Of a DNA stretch of 64,000 bases, positions 16,355 through 25,549 are shown piece by piece. The stretch's first letter is position 1; the number at the start of each line of letters is the position of its first letter. This DNA comes from Bacteroidales bacterium (lineage in GTDB: Bacteria; Bacteroidota; Bacteroidia; Bacteroidales; UBA932). The position numbers were made by a program, and so were the translations under genes. A model generated the notes under the pieces. That model did not search any database. It was not told the origin of the DNA and saw only the letters and a program-made list of their open reading frames with translations. The stretch covers positions 248,001 through 312,000 of the forward strand of contig JAFZRX010000009.1 in NCBI GenBank assembly GCA_017619675.1, in the 5' to 3' direction.

Positions 16355-16846
16355 TTACTTCATATTAAGTGATTTCATCATTTCTTTCCGTGCGGCTGAG
16401 ATGGAACTCTTTATACTGCCCTTTGGCCGGCCTGTCACTATGGCTATCTCATCCAGTGAGAGTCCGGTAGCCTTCAATTGCAACAGGCGGCGGGTCCCGG
16501 AAGGAAGTCTTTCCAGGGTCTTCCCTGCAATTATCCGGGTTTCTGACAGTTCTATGTTCGTTGATGGATCATCCCCGTCCGGGAGCCATTCAGGGAGCAA
16601 TTGACTCCTTCCCTCCCTTTTCTTGCGCCAAAGGGAGATACAGAGGTTCTTTGTAATAGAAATGGCCCAAGCCTCAGCATTTCGGATCCGGGTCCCTTCC
16701 TCTGAAGCTTTCCACAGTCTTAGAAGGACATCTTGGACAATGTCCTCCGGATCATCGGCCATTTTGGATGCATGAAGGAACTTCTTTGCCAATGCAAAGA
16801 CTTTGGGCCTTATCCTGGCCAGTTCTATTTCCAGCGTCTTATCCAT
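16355..16846 (-). CDS. ECF RNA polymerase sigma factor
   Basis: The 163-residue protein has only the two domains needed by ECF sigma factors. Region 2 spans roughly residues 20-85 (DDPEDIVQDVLLRLWKA for core binding, then RIRNAEAWAISITKN for -10 recognition). Region 4 spans roughly residues 110-160 (LERLPSGTRRLLQLKATG, SLDEIAIVTGRPKGSIKSS), a helix-turn-helix contacting the -35 element. The product probably activates its own operon and a small regulon, likely cell-envelope or nutrient-uptake genes. It is the first gene of sigma, anti-sigma and mini-plug genes and follows the radical SAM gene by 34 bp. That gap contains a TTCACGG/CCGTGAA inverted repeat that could be an operator. Confidence 0.9.
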   Translation of the reverse strand: MDKTLEIELARIRPKVFALAKKFLHASKMADDPEDIVQDVLLRLWKASEEGTRIRNAEAWAISITKNLCISLWRKKREGRSQLLPEWLPDGDDPSTNIELSETRIIAGKTLERLPSGTRRLLQLKATGLSLDEIAIVTGRPKGSIKSSISAARKEMMKSLNMK

Positions 16847-16880
16847 ACTTCACGGATATAGACGCAAAAACCGTGAAAAG

Positions 16881-17948
16881 TTAATGGAGAAGGGACTGGA
16901 CTTCGTCACGATGTTCCCAGAGGGTGCAGCCGCCGGTGTGTTCCCAGCCCAGGGCGTGGGCGCTGCGGATTTTTTGGAAGAGGGGAGACTTGAGGGCGTT
17001 GAGGACGCCTGTCTGGGCTACGTTGCAGTCAGAGAAAGGGGAGAAGGGGCAGGGTTCCGCGGAGCCGTCGGGGGCGATGTGGAAGAAGCCGCGGCCGGAT
17101 GCGAGGCATCCGCCAAGGGCCTTCTCATCGCCAGGGAAGGAGAGGAAGATGATGTCCCCAAAGGAGGAGCGGCGCTCCTCCAGGAGGGACTCCATCTCCT
17201 TGACGTGCCGGTCCTGGAAGGCCAGATGCTCCGTTCCGGGTTCCACAGGTACGTATTCCACATAGAAGACAATCTTGCAGCCAAGGTCACGCAGGGTTTC
17301 TATGAATTCAGTTGAGGTTACCTGGATGTAATTCTCGGTAGTGACCGTAATGCTGGTACCAAAGAACAGTTTCTCTTCCCTGAGCATTGCCATTGACTTG
17401 AGGGCGCGTTCAAAGACACCGGCGCCCCGGCGGGCGTCAGTGCCAATTGCGGTGCCTTCTATACTTATTACCGGGACCATGTTCAGGTTGTCCCGGAAGA
17501 ATTCCAAATAGGATTTGCCAATCAGCGTGCCGTTGGTGAACACCGGGAATATCATGTCCTTCACCAGGGCTACCTGTTCCAGGATATCCCTGCGGGTAAG
17601 CGGCTCGCCTCCGGCCAGGAGGGAAAAGTTGATTCCAAGACCTGCGGCTTCGGTGAAGATGGCTTTCCACCGAGCAGGCTCAAGGGTAGGTTTGGAGGGA
17701 GCCCCTTGCAGGGCGGCAATGCCGTTGGAACGCGCATAGCAACCCTTGCAATTGAGATTGCAGGTGGTTGCCATGCTGCTTATAAGGAATGGGGGAATAT
17801 CTATGCCTTCTGTGTCCCGGACCGCGCGGCGGCGCTTTTCTGACTGCCGGAAGATCCTTTGCATCTTCCTGGCGAAGGCCGCCTCGCGCGGATTGGAAAG
17901 GACATTCCTGTATGCCTTTTCCATTATCCGGCGGATGCTGCCGGCCAT
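16881..17948 (-). CDS. Radical SAM protein with SPASM-like C terminus
   Basis: The ATG at 17948 (MAGSIRRIMEKAY) gives 355 residues; an upstream in-frame start at 18017 would overlap the hydrolase gene. The radical SAM iron-sulfur cluster ligands are in TTCNLNCKGC (CxxxCxxC), and the SAM-binding glycine motif is LLAGGEPL. Toward the C terminus, GGCLASG and DGSAEPCPFSPFSDC supply extra cysteines like those of SPASM auxiliary clusters. Such enzymes modify peptides or proteins, for example as sulfatase-maturating enzymes or peptide cyclases. No precursor peptide or sulfatase gene is visible nearby, so the substrate is unknown. It is 23 bp downstream of the hydrolase gene in the same direction. 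Confidence 0.85.
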   Translation of the reverse strand: MAGSIRRIMEKAYRNVLSNPREAAFARKMQRIFRQSEKRRRAVRDTEGIDIPPFLISSMATTCNLNCKGCYARSNGIAALQGAPSKPTLEPARWKAIFTEAAGLGINFSLLAGGEPLTRRDILEQVALVKDMIFPVFTNGTLIGKSYLEFFRDNLNMVPVISIEGTAIGTDARRGAGVFERALKSMAMLREEKLFFGTSITVTTENYIQVTSTEFIETLRDLGCKIVFYVEYVPVEPGTEHLAFQDRHVKEMESLLEERRSSFGDIIFLSFPGDEKALGGCLASGRGFFHIAPDGSAEPCPFSPFSDCNVAQTGVLNALKSPLFQKIRSAHALGWEHTGGCTLWEHRDEVQSLLH

Positions 17949-17971
17949 ATATACCCCCAGATCCAACTTCC

Positions 17972-18826
17972 TTACTTGATATGGTCGTTGAAGAATTTGC
18001 GGAGGAAGGCGCGGCACTGGGCGCGGTGCTCAGGGTTGGTGAATCCGTGGTCGCCGCCGGCAATGACGTGGTATTCGCAGTTGGCGTATACCTCAGCCGC
18101 CTGGTCGGAGACGCTCTTGTTCACCAGCCTGTCAGCGTCGCCGTGGATGTCGATCACGGGGCCTTTGTACTTGGCTATGTCCGGGTAAAGGTCATAGTCG
18201 AACATGGAGCGGTAGTAATTGCCGCCCAGTTTCATTCCCATGGAATTGATCGTGTCGGGCACCTGCCTGTCAGGATAGAACCTTTCCGCGCTGAACGGGA
18301 TGCTGAAAGCCGGGTACATGAGGCCAACGCCCTTTATCTTCTCAGGGATCCTGGCGGCGGTCATGGCGGCTACCAGTCCACCCTGGCTCTCTCCAACGAT
18401 GAATATGTTGTCCGTGTCCACGCCGGTCATCCAACTGAACATATCCACCACGTCCAGAAGGTCCTGGACTTCCGTAAAGATGGTCATGTCCTCAGTGTTC
18501 CCTTCGCTGCGGCTCCTGGTAGAGCCTCCGCTGAAATCAAAGGCATAGCACAGGAAACCGTCCTTTGCCAGTTCGGGTATGATGTCGTAGAAGCAGGTGT
18601 AGGTGCTGTTGAAGCCGTGGGCCATGATTACCAGCGGCTTTTCCGCAGGGCCGCCGACAGGCGTGTACAGTTCGCCGTAAAGCACCTTGCCGGAACTATT
18701 GGTGCAGGGCAGTTCCTTATGCTGGAATGAAGGGTCTTCCGGTGCGTTTGGTAAACGTTGCTGGGCTGATGCGGCAACGCTAAGTGCCAGGAAAGCGGCG
18801 GCACAAAGTATCAATGCTCTTTTCAT
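17972..18826 (-). CDS. Secreted alpha/beta hydrolase (esterase-like)
   Basis: The 284-residue protein carries a signal peptide (MKRALILCAAAFLALSVAA, cleavage near ASAQ). The catalytic triad is readable: serine in GESQGG, aspartate in IHGDADRLV and histidine in GGDHGF. The oxyanion-hole motif is MAHGFNS. This composition fits the Est1E-like cinnamoyl/feruloyl esterases and other broad esterases of gut bacteria, which remove acyl groups from plant cell-wall polysaccharides. The neighbouring genes encode a ceramidase-like hydrolase (11 bp upstream) and the radical SAM protein (23 bp downstream). A plant ester is a plausible substrate given the hemicellulases elsewhere in the window, but a lipid or peptide ester is equally possible. 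Confidence 0.83.
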   Translation of the reverse strand: MKRALILCAAAFLALSVAASAQQRLPNAPEDPSFQHKELPCTNSSGKVLYGELYTPVGGPAEKPLVIMAHGFNSTYTCFYDIIPELAKDGFLCYAFDFSGGSTRSRSEGNTEDMTIFTEVQDLLDVVDMFSWMTGVDTDNIFIVGESQGGLVAAMTAARIPEKIKGVGLMYPAFSIPFSAERFYPDRQVPDTINSMGMKLGGNYYRSMFDYDLYPDIAKYKGPVIDIHGDADRLVNKSVSDQAAEVYANCEYHVIAGGDHGFTNPEHRAQCRAFLRKFFNDHIK

Positions 18827-18837
18827 ATTCTTAATCT

Positions 18838-20187
18838 TTATTTGCCGTGGGTGGCTTTGTGGATCATGTCAAGGAAGGTGTCCACTATGGCCTTCTGGGC
18901 ATATCCCTGCTTGTAGCCGGAGCCAAGGACCTCGAATACCTGGGCGCCGTACGACTCGTCGTCGGGGATGTAGCCGCCCCTTCCGCTGTGGCCGTCGGCC
19001 ACGGTGGTCATAAGGGTGAATGCATACGGCGACTTGCTCTTCAGTTCCACTGCGATGGGGTTGTAGACCTCTCCGCAGACAGCGCAAACGGGGATTTCGT
19101 CCAGCATCAGGAGGCCGAGTTCCAGGTTGATCTCAGGGGCGTCCTCGTATTCTCCGGCGTATCCGGCGCGGTCTCCACCGTTGATCTGGCGTCGGCCGGG
19201 GCAGCTGATGGTGCGGCGCTCGCAGGACAGTGTTACGTCAGTCTCAAAGCGGCGCATCATCATTATGACGTACTTGACTTCTTCGCCGAGGAGTTGTCCG
19301 TAGCTTTCAGCCATCTTCTTCTGCTCCTCCATAAGGCGGTGGACCTCAGGGTCGTTGCGGTCCAGGCCGGTGCCTCCCGGAGGCATGCGGTTGGAGATGT
19401 CCTCGCCGCGCTTGGCGTAGTCCGCGATGCGGATGTCGCGCAGGTCGAATGTCTGCTGGAAGTACAGCGGATTCTGGTCTCCGGCGGCTCCGGAGGAGAA
19501 TACAGCCACGAAGTCATCGCCGTAGCGGCTCTCGATGTATTCCTCGGACTTGCCGGGGAAGTCTCCGGTAATCATGTCCAACTGGCCGGTAATGACGGCG
19601 TGCATGGCATAATTGAAGTATGTGGCAATAGGTTTGCCGTCAAGGCTTTCAAAATAGATTACGGCCACGGTCTTGTCCGACTTGCCGTCATAGTCCGGGC
19701 CTTCCCACCACGTTCCGCGCTCCGGGTCAAAGAGGTCGCGCTTTACGTTCAGGTAGCTGACTCCGCTGCCGAAACCCACCTTGGCCGGAACCATGTTGTC
19801 ATAGGCCTGCTTTACTGCCTGATAGGTTCTTTCTATGAGTTCGTCTTGAGGGACTGTGCCTGTGGAGTGGCAGTGGGTTCCGTTGTATATGATGTTTCCC
19901 GGAGGGATTCCCAGTTCTTTCTGGAGGCGTTCGTTCACGGCGTCGATGACACGCTGGTTGGTGTTGCCGTCCACGTTGGCAAGGCCGGCAACGGTCTGTC
20001 CGTTGGTGAAGATGATTGCCCTCACATGGGTGCGGTCCAGGATGCCGTAGGAGTTCCTGCCCAGCTGGTTTTCTGCGGGGGTGACGTCAACCTTGGCTGC
20101 GCCGGCCTTCAGCTGGCCGCGCCACGGCTGCGCTGCGGCAAGGCAGCAGACAAAGGCTAAAGCAATGATTATCAGAGACTTTTTCAT
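18838..20187 (-). CDS. Neutral/alkaline ceramidase-like secreted hydrolase
   Basis: The 449-residue protein starts with a signal peptide (MKKSLIIIALAFVCCLAAA). It matches the N-terminal domain of neutral/alkaline ceramidases: LKAGAAKVDVTP at the mature N terminus, the zinc-binding NGTHCHSTG near residue 105, and FNYAMHAVITG followed by GDFPGKSEEYIE. Classical enzymes hydrolyse the amide bond of ceramide and reach about 650 residues with a C-terminal immunoglobulin-like domain, which is missing here. Bacteroidales make sphingolipids and meet host ones, so an amidase acting on lipids is possible. Many short homologues in gut bacteria have other, unknown substrates. It is transcribed with the downstream esterase (gap 11 bp). 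Confidence 0.78.
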   Translation of the reverse strand: MKKSLIIIALAFVCCLAAAQPWRGQLKAGAAKVDVTPAENQLGRNSYGILDRTHVRAIIFTNGQTVAGLANVDGNTNQRVIDAVNERLQKELGIPPGNIIYNGTHCHSTGTVPQDELIERTYQAVKQAYDNMVPAKVGFGSGVSYLNVKRDLFDPERGTWWEGPDYDGKSDKTVAVIYFESLDGKPIATYFNYAMHAVITGQLDMITGDFPGKSEEYIESRYGDDFVAVFSSGAAGDQNPLYFQQTFDLRDIRIADYAKRGEDISNRMPPGGTGLDRNDPEVHRLMEEQKKMAESYGQLLGEEVKYVIMMMRRFETDVTLSCERRTISCPGRRQINGGDRAGYAGEYEDAPEINLELGLLMLDEIPVCAVCGEVYNPIAVELKSKSPYAFTLMTTVADGHSGRGGYIPDDESYGAQVFEVLGSGYKQGYAQKAIVDTFLDMIHKATHGK

Positions 20188-20213
20188 ATCTGTGCGGTTA
20201 TAGGTTCAATAAG

Positions 20214-21059
20214 TTATTGCGGCATGGCGCCCTTGCGGGAGCATACGTAGGCGGCGGTATCGCTGGCCAGGCGCTGTGCGTCGGCCAGCGAGTCACCGCG
20301 CAGGTATGCGACCACGAAGGCCGCGGTGAAGGAGTCTCCGGCGCCCACGGTGTCGACCACCTTGGCTTCGCCGGCGGCCTGCGGGATGACTTCATCCGCG
20401 GTGATGACCTCGCTTCCTTCCGGGCCCTTGGTCAGGATTACCAGCTTTAGGCCGTATCGGGATATGAGGGTGCGGCAGGCGGATGTGTCATCGCCCTGCA
20501 GGGAAAGCAGGTCGGCTACTATGCGTAACTCCTCGTCATTTATCTTGAGGATGTCGGCCAGGCGCAGGGATTCTTCCAGCACTTCCGCATTGTAATAATG
20601 CTGCCGCAGGTTTATGTCGAAGACCTTGAGCGCATCCGGGCGCATGGCCCTCAGGAAGCGGAGTACTGACTCGCGGGAAGCCATGCGCTGCACCAGGGAG
20701 CCGAAGCAGACGGCATCCGCCCGCTTTGCCAGTTCCTCCATATCCGGAGTGAACGGGATGTTGTCCCAGGCCACGTCCTCCTTGATGTCGTAGGTGGGGA
20801 TGCCGTTGCCGTCCAGCGTGACTTCCACTGTGCCGGTTGGCTTGGCGGTGACGGTTATTATGTGATGGAGTTTTTTCACACCCATCAGGGCCAGTATTTC
20901 ACGGCCAAGGGAGTCGTCGCCCACCGCGCTCACGGCCCAGCCTTCCTCTCCGAGGCGGCTGGCGTGATATGCGAAATTGGCCGGCGCCCCGCCCAGGGCC
21001 TTGCCGGAAGGGAGCATGTCCCAGAGGATCTCTCCCAGCCCAACTATAACTTTGCTCAT
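20214..21059 (-). CDS. PfkB-family fructokinase
   Basis: This 281-residue cytoplasmic kinase phosphorylates fructose with ATP. The substrate-binding opening VGLGEILWDMLPSGKALGGAPANFAYH is fructokinase-like rather than ribokinase-like, and the C-terminal DTVGAGDSFTAAF gives the catalytic base aspartate and the anion hole. The start codon overlaps the last 4 bp of the MFS transporter gene, so the two are translationally coupled. With the upstream secreted GH13 enzyme and the permease it forms a three-gene unit that could split a fructose-containing disaccharide such as sucrose outside the cytoplasm, import the hexoses and trap fructose. The sugar is inferred from this gene. Confidence 0.9.
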   Translation of the reverse strand: MSKVIVGLGEILWDMLPSGKALGGAPANFAYHASRLGEEGWAVSAVGDDSLGREILALMGVKKLHHIITVTAKPTGTVEVTLDGNGIPTYDIKEDVAWDNIPFTPDMEELAKRADAVCFGSLVQRMASRESVLRFLRAMRPDALKVFDINLRQHYYNAEVLEESLRLADILKINDEELRIVADLLSLQGDDTSACRTLISRYGLKLVILTKGPEGSEVITADEVIPQAAGEAKVVDTVGAGDSFTAAFVVAYLRGDSLADAQRLASDTAAYVCSRKGAMPQ

Positions 21060-22210
21060 ACTTTTTCCTTTTTAAAGAACACAGTGGCCATGTATACCAG
21101 ATACAGCACGCCGACGCTTATCACTATTACAGACCCCACCTGGGTGCCCATCGCGTCTGACAGCACTCCCATCAGGAGCGGGAATATGGTACCGCCTATA
21201 AGGCCCATTATCATCAGGCCGGACATCTCGTTGTTCTTCTCCGGGAGGTACAGAAGCGCCTTGGAGAAAATCATCGAGAAGATGTTGGAATTGCCGAAAC
21301 CTACGAGGGCTATGGCAATGTACAGGCCCACCAGGGTGTGGCAACACAGAAGACCCAGCATTGCCAGCACCATGCAGGCGACGCTAACGGCAAAGAACCT
21401 CTTGAGAGGGAACTTTGACAGGATGAACGATCCGGAGAAGCAACCCAGCGTACGGAACAGGAAGTAGATGCTGGTGGCTATTCCGGCTTTCTCCAGAGGC
21501 AATCCCAGACGCTCCATTATGATCTTTGGGGCGCAGGTGTTCACGCCCACGTCAATACCTACGTGCGCCACTATTCCCAGGAAGAAAAGCAGCACGGAGG
21601 TATCTCCAAGCAATTGCAGGCACTGGATAAAGTTGGATGACCTGTCCTTGGGTATTTCCTCGTCTATCTTTGTAACCCACAGATAGATGGTGGCGATCAG
21701 CGCGAAGGCCAGGAATATGGGATATAGCAACAGCCAGTTTCCAAAACGGACAGACGCCCAGCTTGCAATGATTGGCGCTATGAACGATGCTATTGCCTTG
21801 ATGAACTGCCCGAAGGTCAGGGTGCTGGCCAACTGGTCCCCGCTCACCACGCAGGTAATAAGGGGGTTCAGGGATACCTGCATCAGCGTGTTTCCTATGC
21901 CCAGCAGGCAGAATGAAACCAGTAGCATGGGATAGTTGTATCCGCAAAGAGGCAGTATCATTGCCAGGGCCGTCACAACCAGGCTCAGGAGCACCGTCTT
22001 CCGCTTTCCAATCTTGTTCATCAGCAGGCCCGTAGGGACGGACAGGAAGAAGAACCACAGGAAAACCATTGACGGCAGGAAGTTGGCCATGGTGTCCGAC
22101 AGGGCGAAATTCGCCTTCACGTAATTGGTGGCCGTGCCCACCATGTCCACGAATCCCATAGCGAAAAACGCGAACATTATTGGCAGCAGCTTTTTCCAGG
22201 AGCGTTTCAT
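21056..22210 (-). CDS. MFS sugar permease (FucP/GlcP-like)
   Basis: The ATG at 22210 (MKRSWKKLLPIM) gives 384 residues; further upstream codons overlap the GH13 gene. About twelve hydrophobic segments fill the sequence. SVPTGLLMNKIGKRKTVLL is the loop 2-3 signature of the major facilitator superfamily, and LLGIGNTLMQVSLNPL and the overall length match the fucose/glucose/galactose permease group common in Bacteroidetes. It should import a monosaccharide by proton symport across the inner membrane. It is 5 bp downstream of the GH13 gene and overlaps the fructokinase gene by 4 bp, so fructose or glucose is the probable cargo. Confidence 0.88.
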   Translation of the reverse strand: MKRSWKKLLPIMFAFFAMGFVDMVGTATNYVKANFALSDTMANFLPSMVFLWFFFLSVPTGLLMNKIGKRKTVLLSLVVTALAMILPLCGYNYPMLLVSFCLLGIGNTLMQVSLNPLITCVVSGDQLASTLTFGQFIKAIASFIAPIIASWASVRFGNWLLLYPIFLAFALIATIYLWVTKIDEEIPKDRSSNFIQCLQLLGDTSVLLFFLGIVAHVGIDVGVNTCAPKIIMERLGLPLEKAGIATSIYFLFRTLGCFSGSFILSKFPLKRFFAVSVACMVLAMLGLLCCHTLVGLYIAIALVGFGNSNIFSMIFSKALLYLPEKNNEMSGLMIMGLIGGTIFPLLMGVLSDAMGTQVGSVIVISVGVLYLVYMATVFFKKEKV

Positions 22211-22215
22211 AGGCC

Positions 22216-23928
22216 TTAGAATTTGAAGATGGCGGCAGAGGTGGCGGAGATGTTGATGGTATCTCCCTTTTTGCTCTGCTTGTAGGTGCACTTCTTATAG
22301 TTTCCGCCGATGAGTTCAGGCTTGGAGGTCTCTCCCGGAAGGGTGACTGAAACCGCCTTTGCCGATGGGTTGATCACCACGTAGCAGCGCTCTCCTCCGA
22401 GCTTGCGCTCGTATACCATAGGGTAAGGCTGGTCAAGGCTGCTGACAAGACGCCAGGAGGCGTCAGCGCCCAGCGCCTTGACATCCTTGCGGAGCCTGAG
22501 CAGCGTGCGGACGTAGTTCAGCAGCGAAGCGGGGTCCGCTTCCGCCTTTGCCACCGTCATCCTGTTCGGATCGGGGTCCTGCGGGATATATATCTTGTCG
22601 ATTGGCGCGGTGGAGAAGCCGGCGTTGGCGCTGCCGTCCCAAAGCATCGGGATGCGGCAGCCGGCGCGCCCGCCGGAACCCTCCGTCGGAGGAGCGGCGG
22701 GGTTCTGTTTCAGGCCTATCTCATCGCCGTAGTAGATGAATGGCACCCCCGGCATGGTCAGGAAGAAGGTCATGGCCACCTTCAGTTCTTCCGGGGTGGT
22801 GCGCCCCTCGGTGCAGACGCGGTTGAAGTCGTGGTTGCCGGAAGGCATGCACACATAGCCCTTGCCCTGCACGGCATCGTACTGGTATTTGTAGAGGTCA
22901 TACCAGGTTTGGAGGACGCCCTTGCCGGATTTGTCGAAGTACGGGGGAGTGGGCTCCTGTCCGTTCCTGCCCCTGCGTCCATAGAAGAACAGGGTGGAGT
23001 AGTTGTACTGGCCGTCGTGGCAGAAGAAATCCAGGTCGAAGCCCGCTTCCGTGGACTGGCCGGGGTTGAACCATTCCGCAATGAGGATGCCCTCCGGATA
23101 TTCCGCGTCAAACCACTTTACAAAGTCTTCCTTCCACAGTTTTATGGTCTCCGACTTGTCGTCGTCATTCTTTACCAGGCTGGCGGCCATGTCAACGCGG
23201 AAGCCGTCCACGCCCTTGTCCATCCAGAAGGACATTATGTTCTTGAGCTCGCGCCTCATGGCCTTGGGGCCCGGGGCGTCAACAGCCTGCTCCCACGGAT
23301 GGGTGGGGTCGGGATTGGCAAAGCCAAAGTTCAGCGCGGGCTGGGTGTCAAAGAAGTTCTTGATGTAGTACGGGCCGCGCGGAGCGTCCGTTGCCACGAA
23401 CTTGCTCAGCAGCGTCCCTCCTCCCTGCATCTGCACGTTTGAGCCGGTCTCAGGCTTGAAACTTGGCCAGATGTAGTAGTCCGAATAGCGCAGGTTGGGG
23501 GCTTCCTTTGACTGCAGGAACCATTCGTTCTGGTCAGAAGAATGGCCTGCAACCAGGTCCATCACAATCTTTATTCCGCGGGCATGGGCCTGGTTCACCA
23601 GTTCCACAAGGTCGGAATTGGTTCCGAAACGCGGGTCCACCTTGTAGAAGTCAATCACGTCATATCCGCCGTCTGTCCATCCAGATACATAGACCGGGTT
23701 GAGCCAGATGGCCGTCACGCCAATTGACTTGATATAATCCAGACGGGAGATAATGCCCGGGATGTCTCCTATTCCGTTGCCGTCGCTGTCCTGGAAGGAG
23801 GACGGATATATCTGATAGAAAACGGCGTCGCTGAGCCATGAAGGCTGGCTCGGATCCGGGGCGGCGGAAAGATTCTGGGCGGCAAATGCACATGCCATGG
23901 CGAATATCAAGGTTATTATTTTTTTCAT
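22216..23928 (-). CDS. Secreted GH13 alpha-glucosidase/sucrase-like enzyme
   Basis: Beginning at the ATG at 23928 (MKKIITLIFAMACAFAA signal peptide) the product has 570 residues. The GH13 barrel is complete: nucleophile D246 in GFRVDMA, acid/base E285 in LIAEWFNP and transition-state stabiliser D367 in GNHDFN. AVFYQIYPSSFQDSDGNGIGD and GVTAIWLNPVY place it among oligo-1,6-glucosidase, trehalulose hydrolase and sucrase-type enzymes rather than endo-amylases. Linkage to a fructokinase and a hexose permease suggests it hydrolyses sucrose or a sucrose isomer in the periplasm. A C-terminal beta-sandwich of about 80 residues completes it. It is the first gene after the divergent promoter shared with guaB. 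Confidence 0.9.
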   Translation of the reverse strand: MKKIITLIFAMACAFAAQNLSAAPDPSQPSWLSDAVFYQIYPSSFQDSDGNGIGDIPGIISRLDYIKSIGVTAIWLNPVYVSGWTDGGYDVIDFYKVDPRFGTNSDLVELVNQAHARGIKIVMDLVAGHSSDQNEWFLQSKEAPNLRYSDYYIWPSFKPETGSNVQMQGGGTLLSKFVATDAPRGPYYIKNFFDTQPALNFGFANPDPTHPWEQAVDAPGPKAMRRELKNIMSFWMDKGVDGFRVDMAASLVKNDDDKSETIKLWKEDFVKWFDAEYPEGILIAEWFNPGQSTEAGFDLDFFCHDGQYNYSTLFFYGRRGRNGQEPTPPYFDKSGKGVLQTWYDLYKYQYDAVQGKGYVCMPSGNHDFNRVCTEGRTTPEELKVAMTFFLTMPGVPFIYYGDEIGLKQNPAAPPTEGSGGRAGCRIPMLWDGSANAGFSTAPIDKIYIPQDPDPNRMTVAKAEADPASLLNYVRTLLRLRKDVKALGADASWRLVSSLDQPYPMVYERKLGGERCYVVINPSAKAVSVTLPGETSKPELIGGNYKKCTYKQSKKGDTINISATSAAIFKF

Positions 23929-23946
23929 AGGCTTGTGGTTATTACC

Positions 23947-23954
23947 CAAATATA
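23947..23954 (-). promoter_or_regulatory. Bacteroidetes -7 element for the GH13 operon
   Basis: TATATTTG on the minus strand fits TAnnTTTG and lies 18 bp before the GH13 start codon. It is back to back with the guaB promoter, with only 15 bp between the two -7 elements. Confidence 0.65.
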
Positions 23955-23969
23955 AGAAAAAAATATTTG

Positions 23970-23977
23970 TATCTTTG
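23970..23977 (+). promoter_or_regulatory. Bacteroidetes -7 element of guaB
   Basis: TATCTTTG on the plus strand fits TAnnTTTG and lies 28 bp before the guaB start codon. Confidence 0.65.
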
Positions 23978-23987
23978 CATGCAATAA

Positions 23988-25484
<1,497 letters not shown>

Positions 25485-25504
25485 GAACGGATTTTGATAT
25501 ATCA

Positions 25505-25537
25505 GAAAGGTCCCTGAAATGTTGCGGGGGCCTTTTT
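25505..25537 (+). terminator. Intrinsic terminator after guaB
   Basis: AAAGGTCCC and GGGGGCCTTT form a stem with an 11- to 12-nt loop, followed by a run of T. The alpha-2-macroglobulin gene starts only 12 bp later with no promoter visible in the gap, so partial read-through is probably needed for its expression. Confidence 0.7.
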
Positions 25538-25549
25538 AATTGGTTAATT

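Noticed and set aside
16849-16877. TTCACGG/CCGTGAA inverted repeat before the ECF sigma gene as a terminator
   Set aside because: It has a 15-nt loop and no T-run; it could equally be an operator, and the evidence is too thin to list as a feature.
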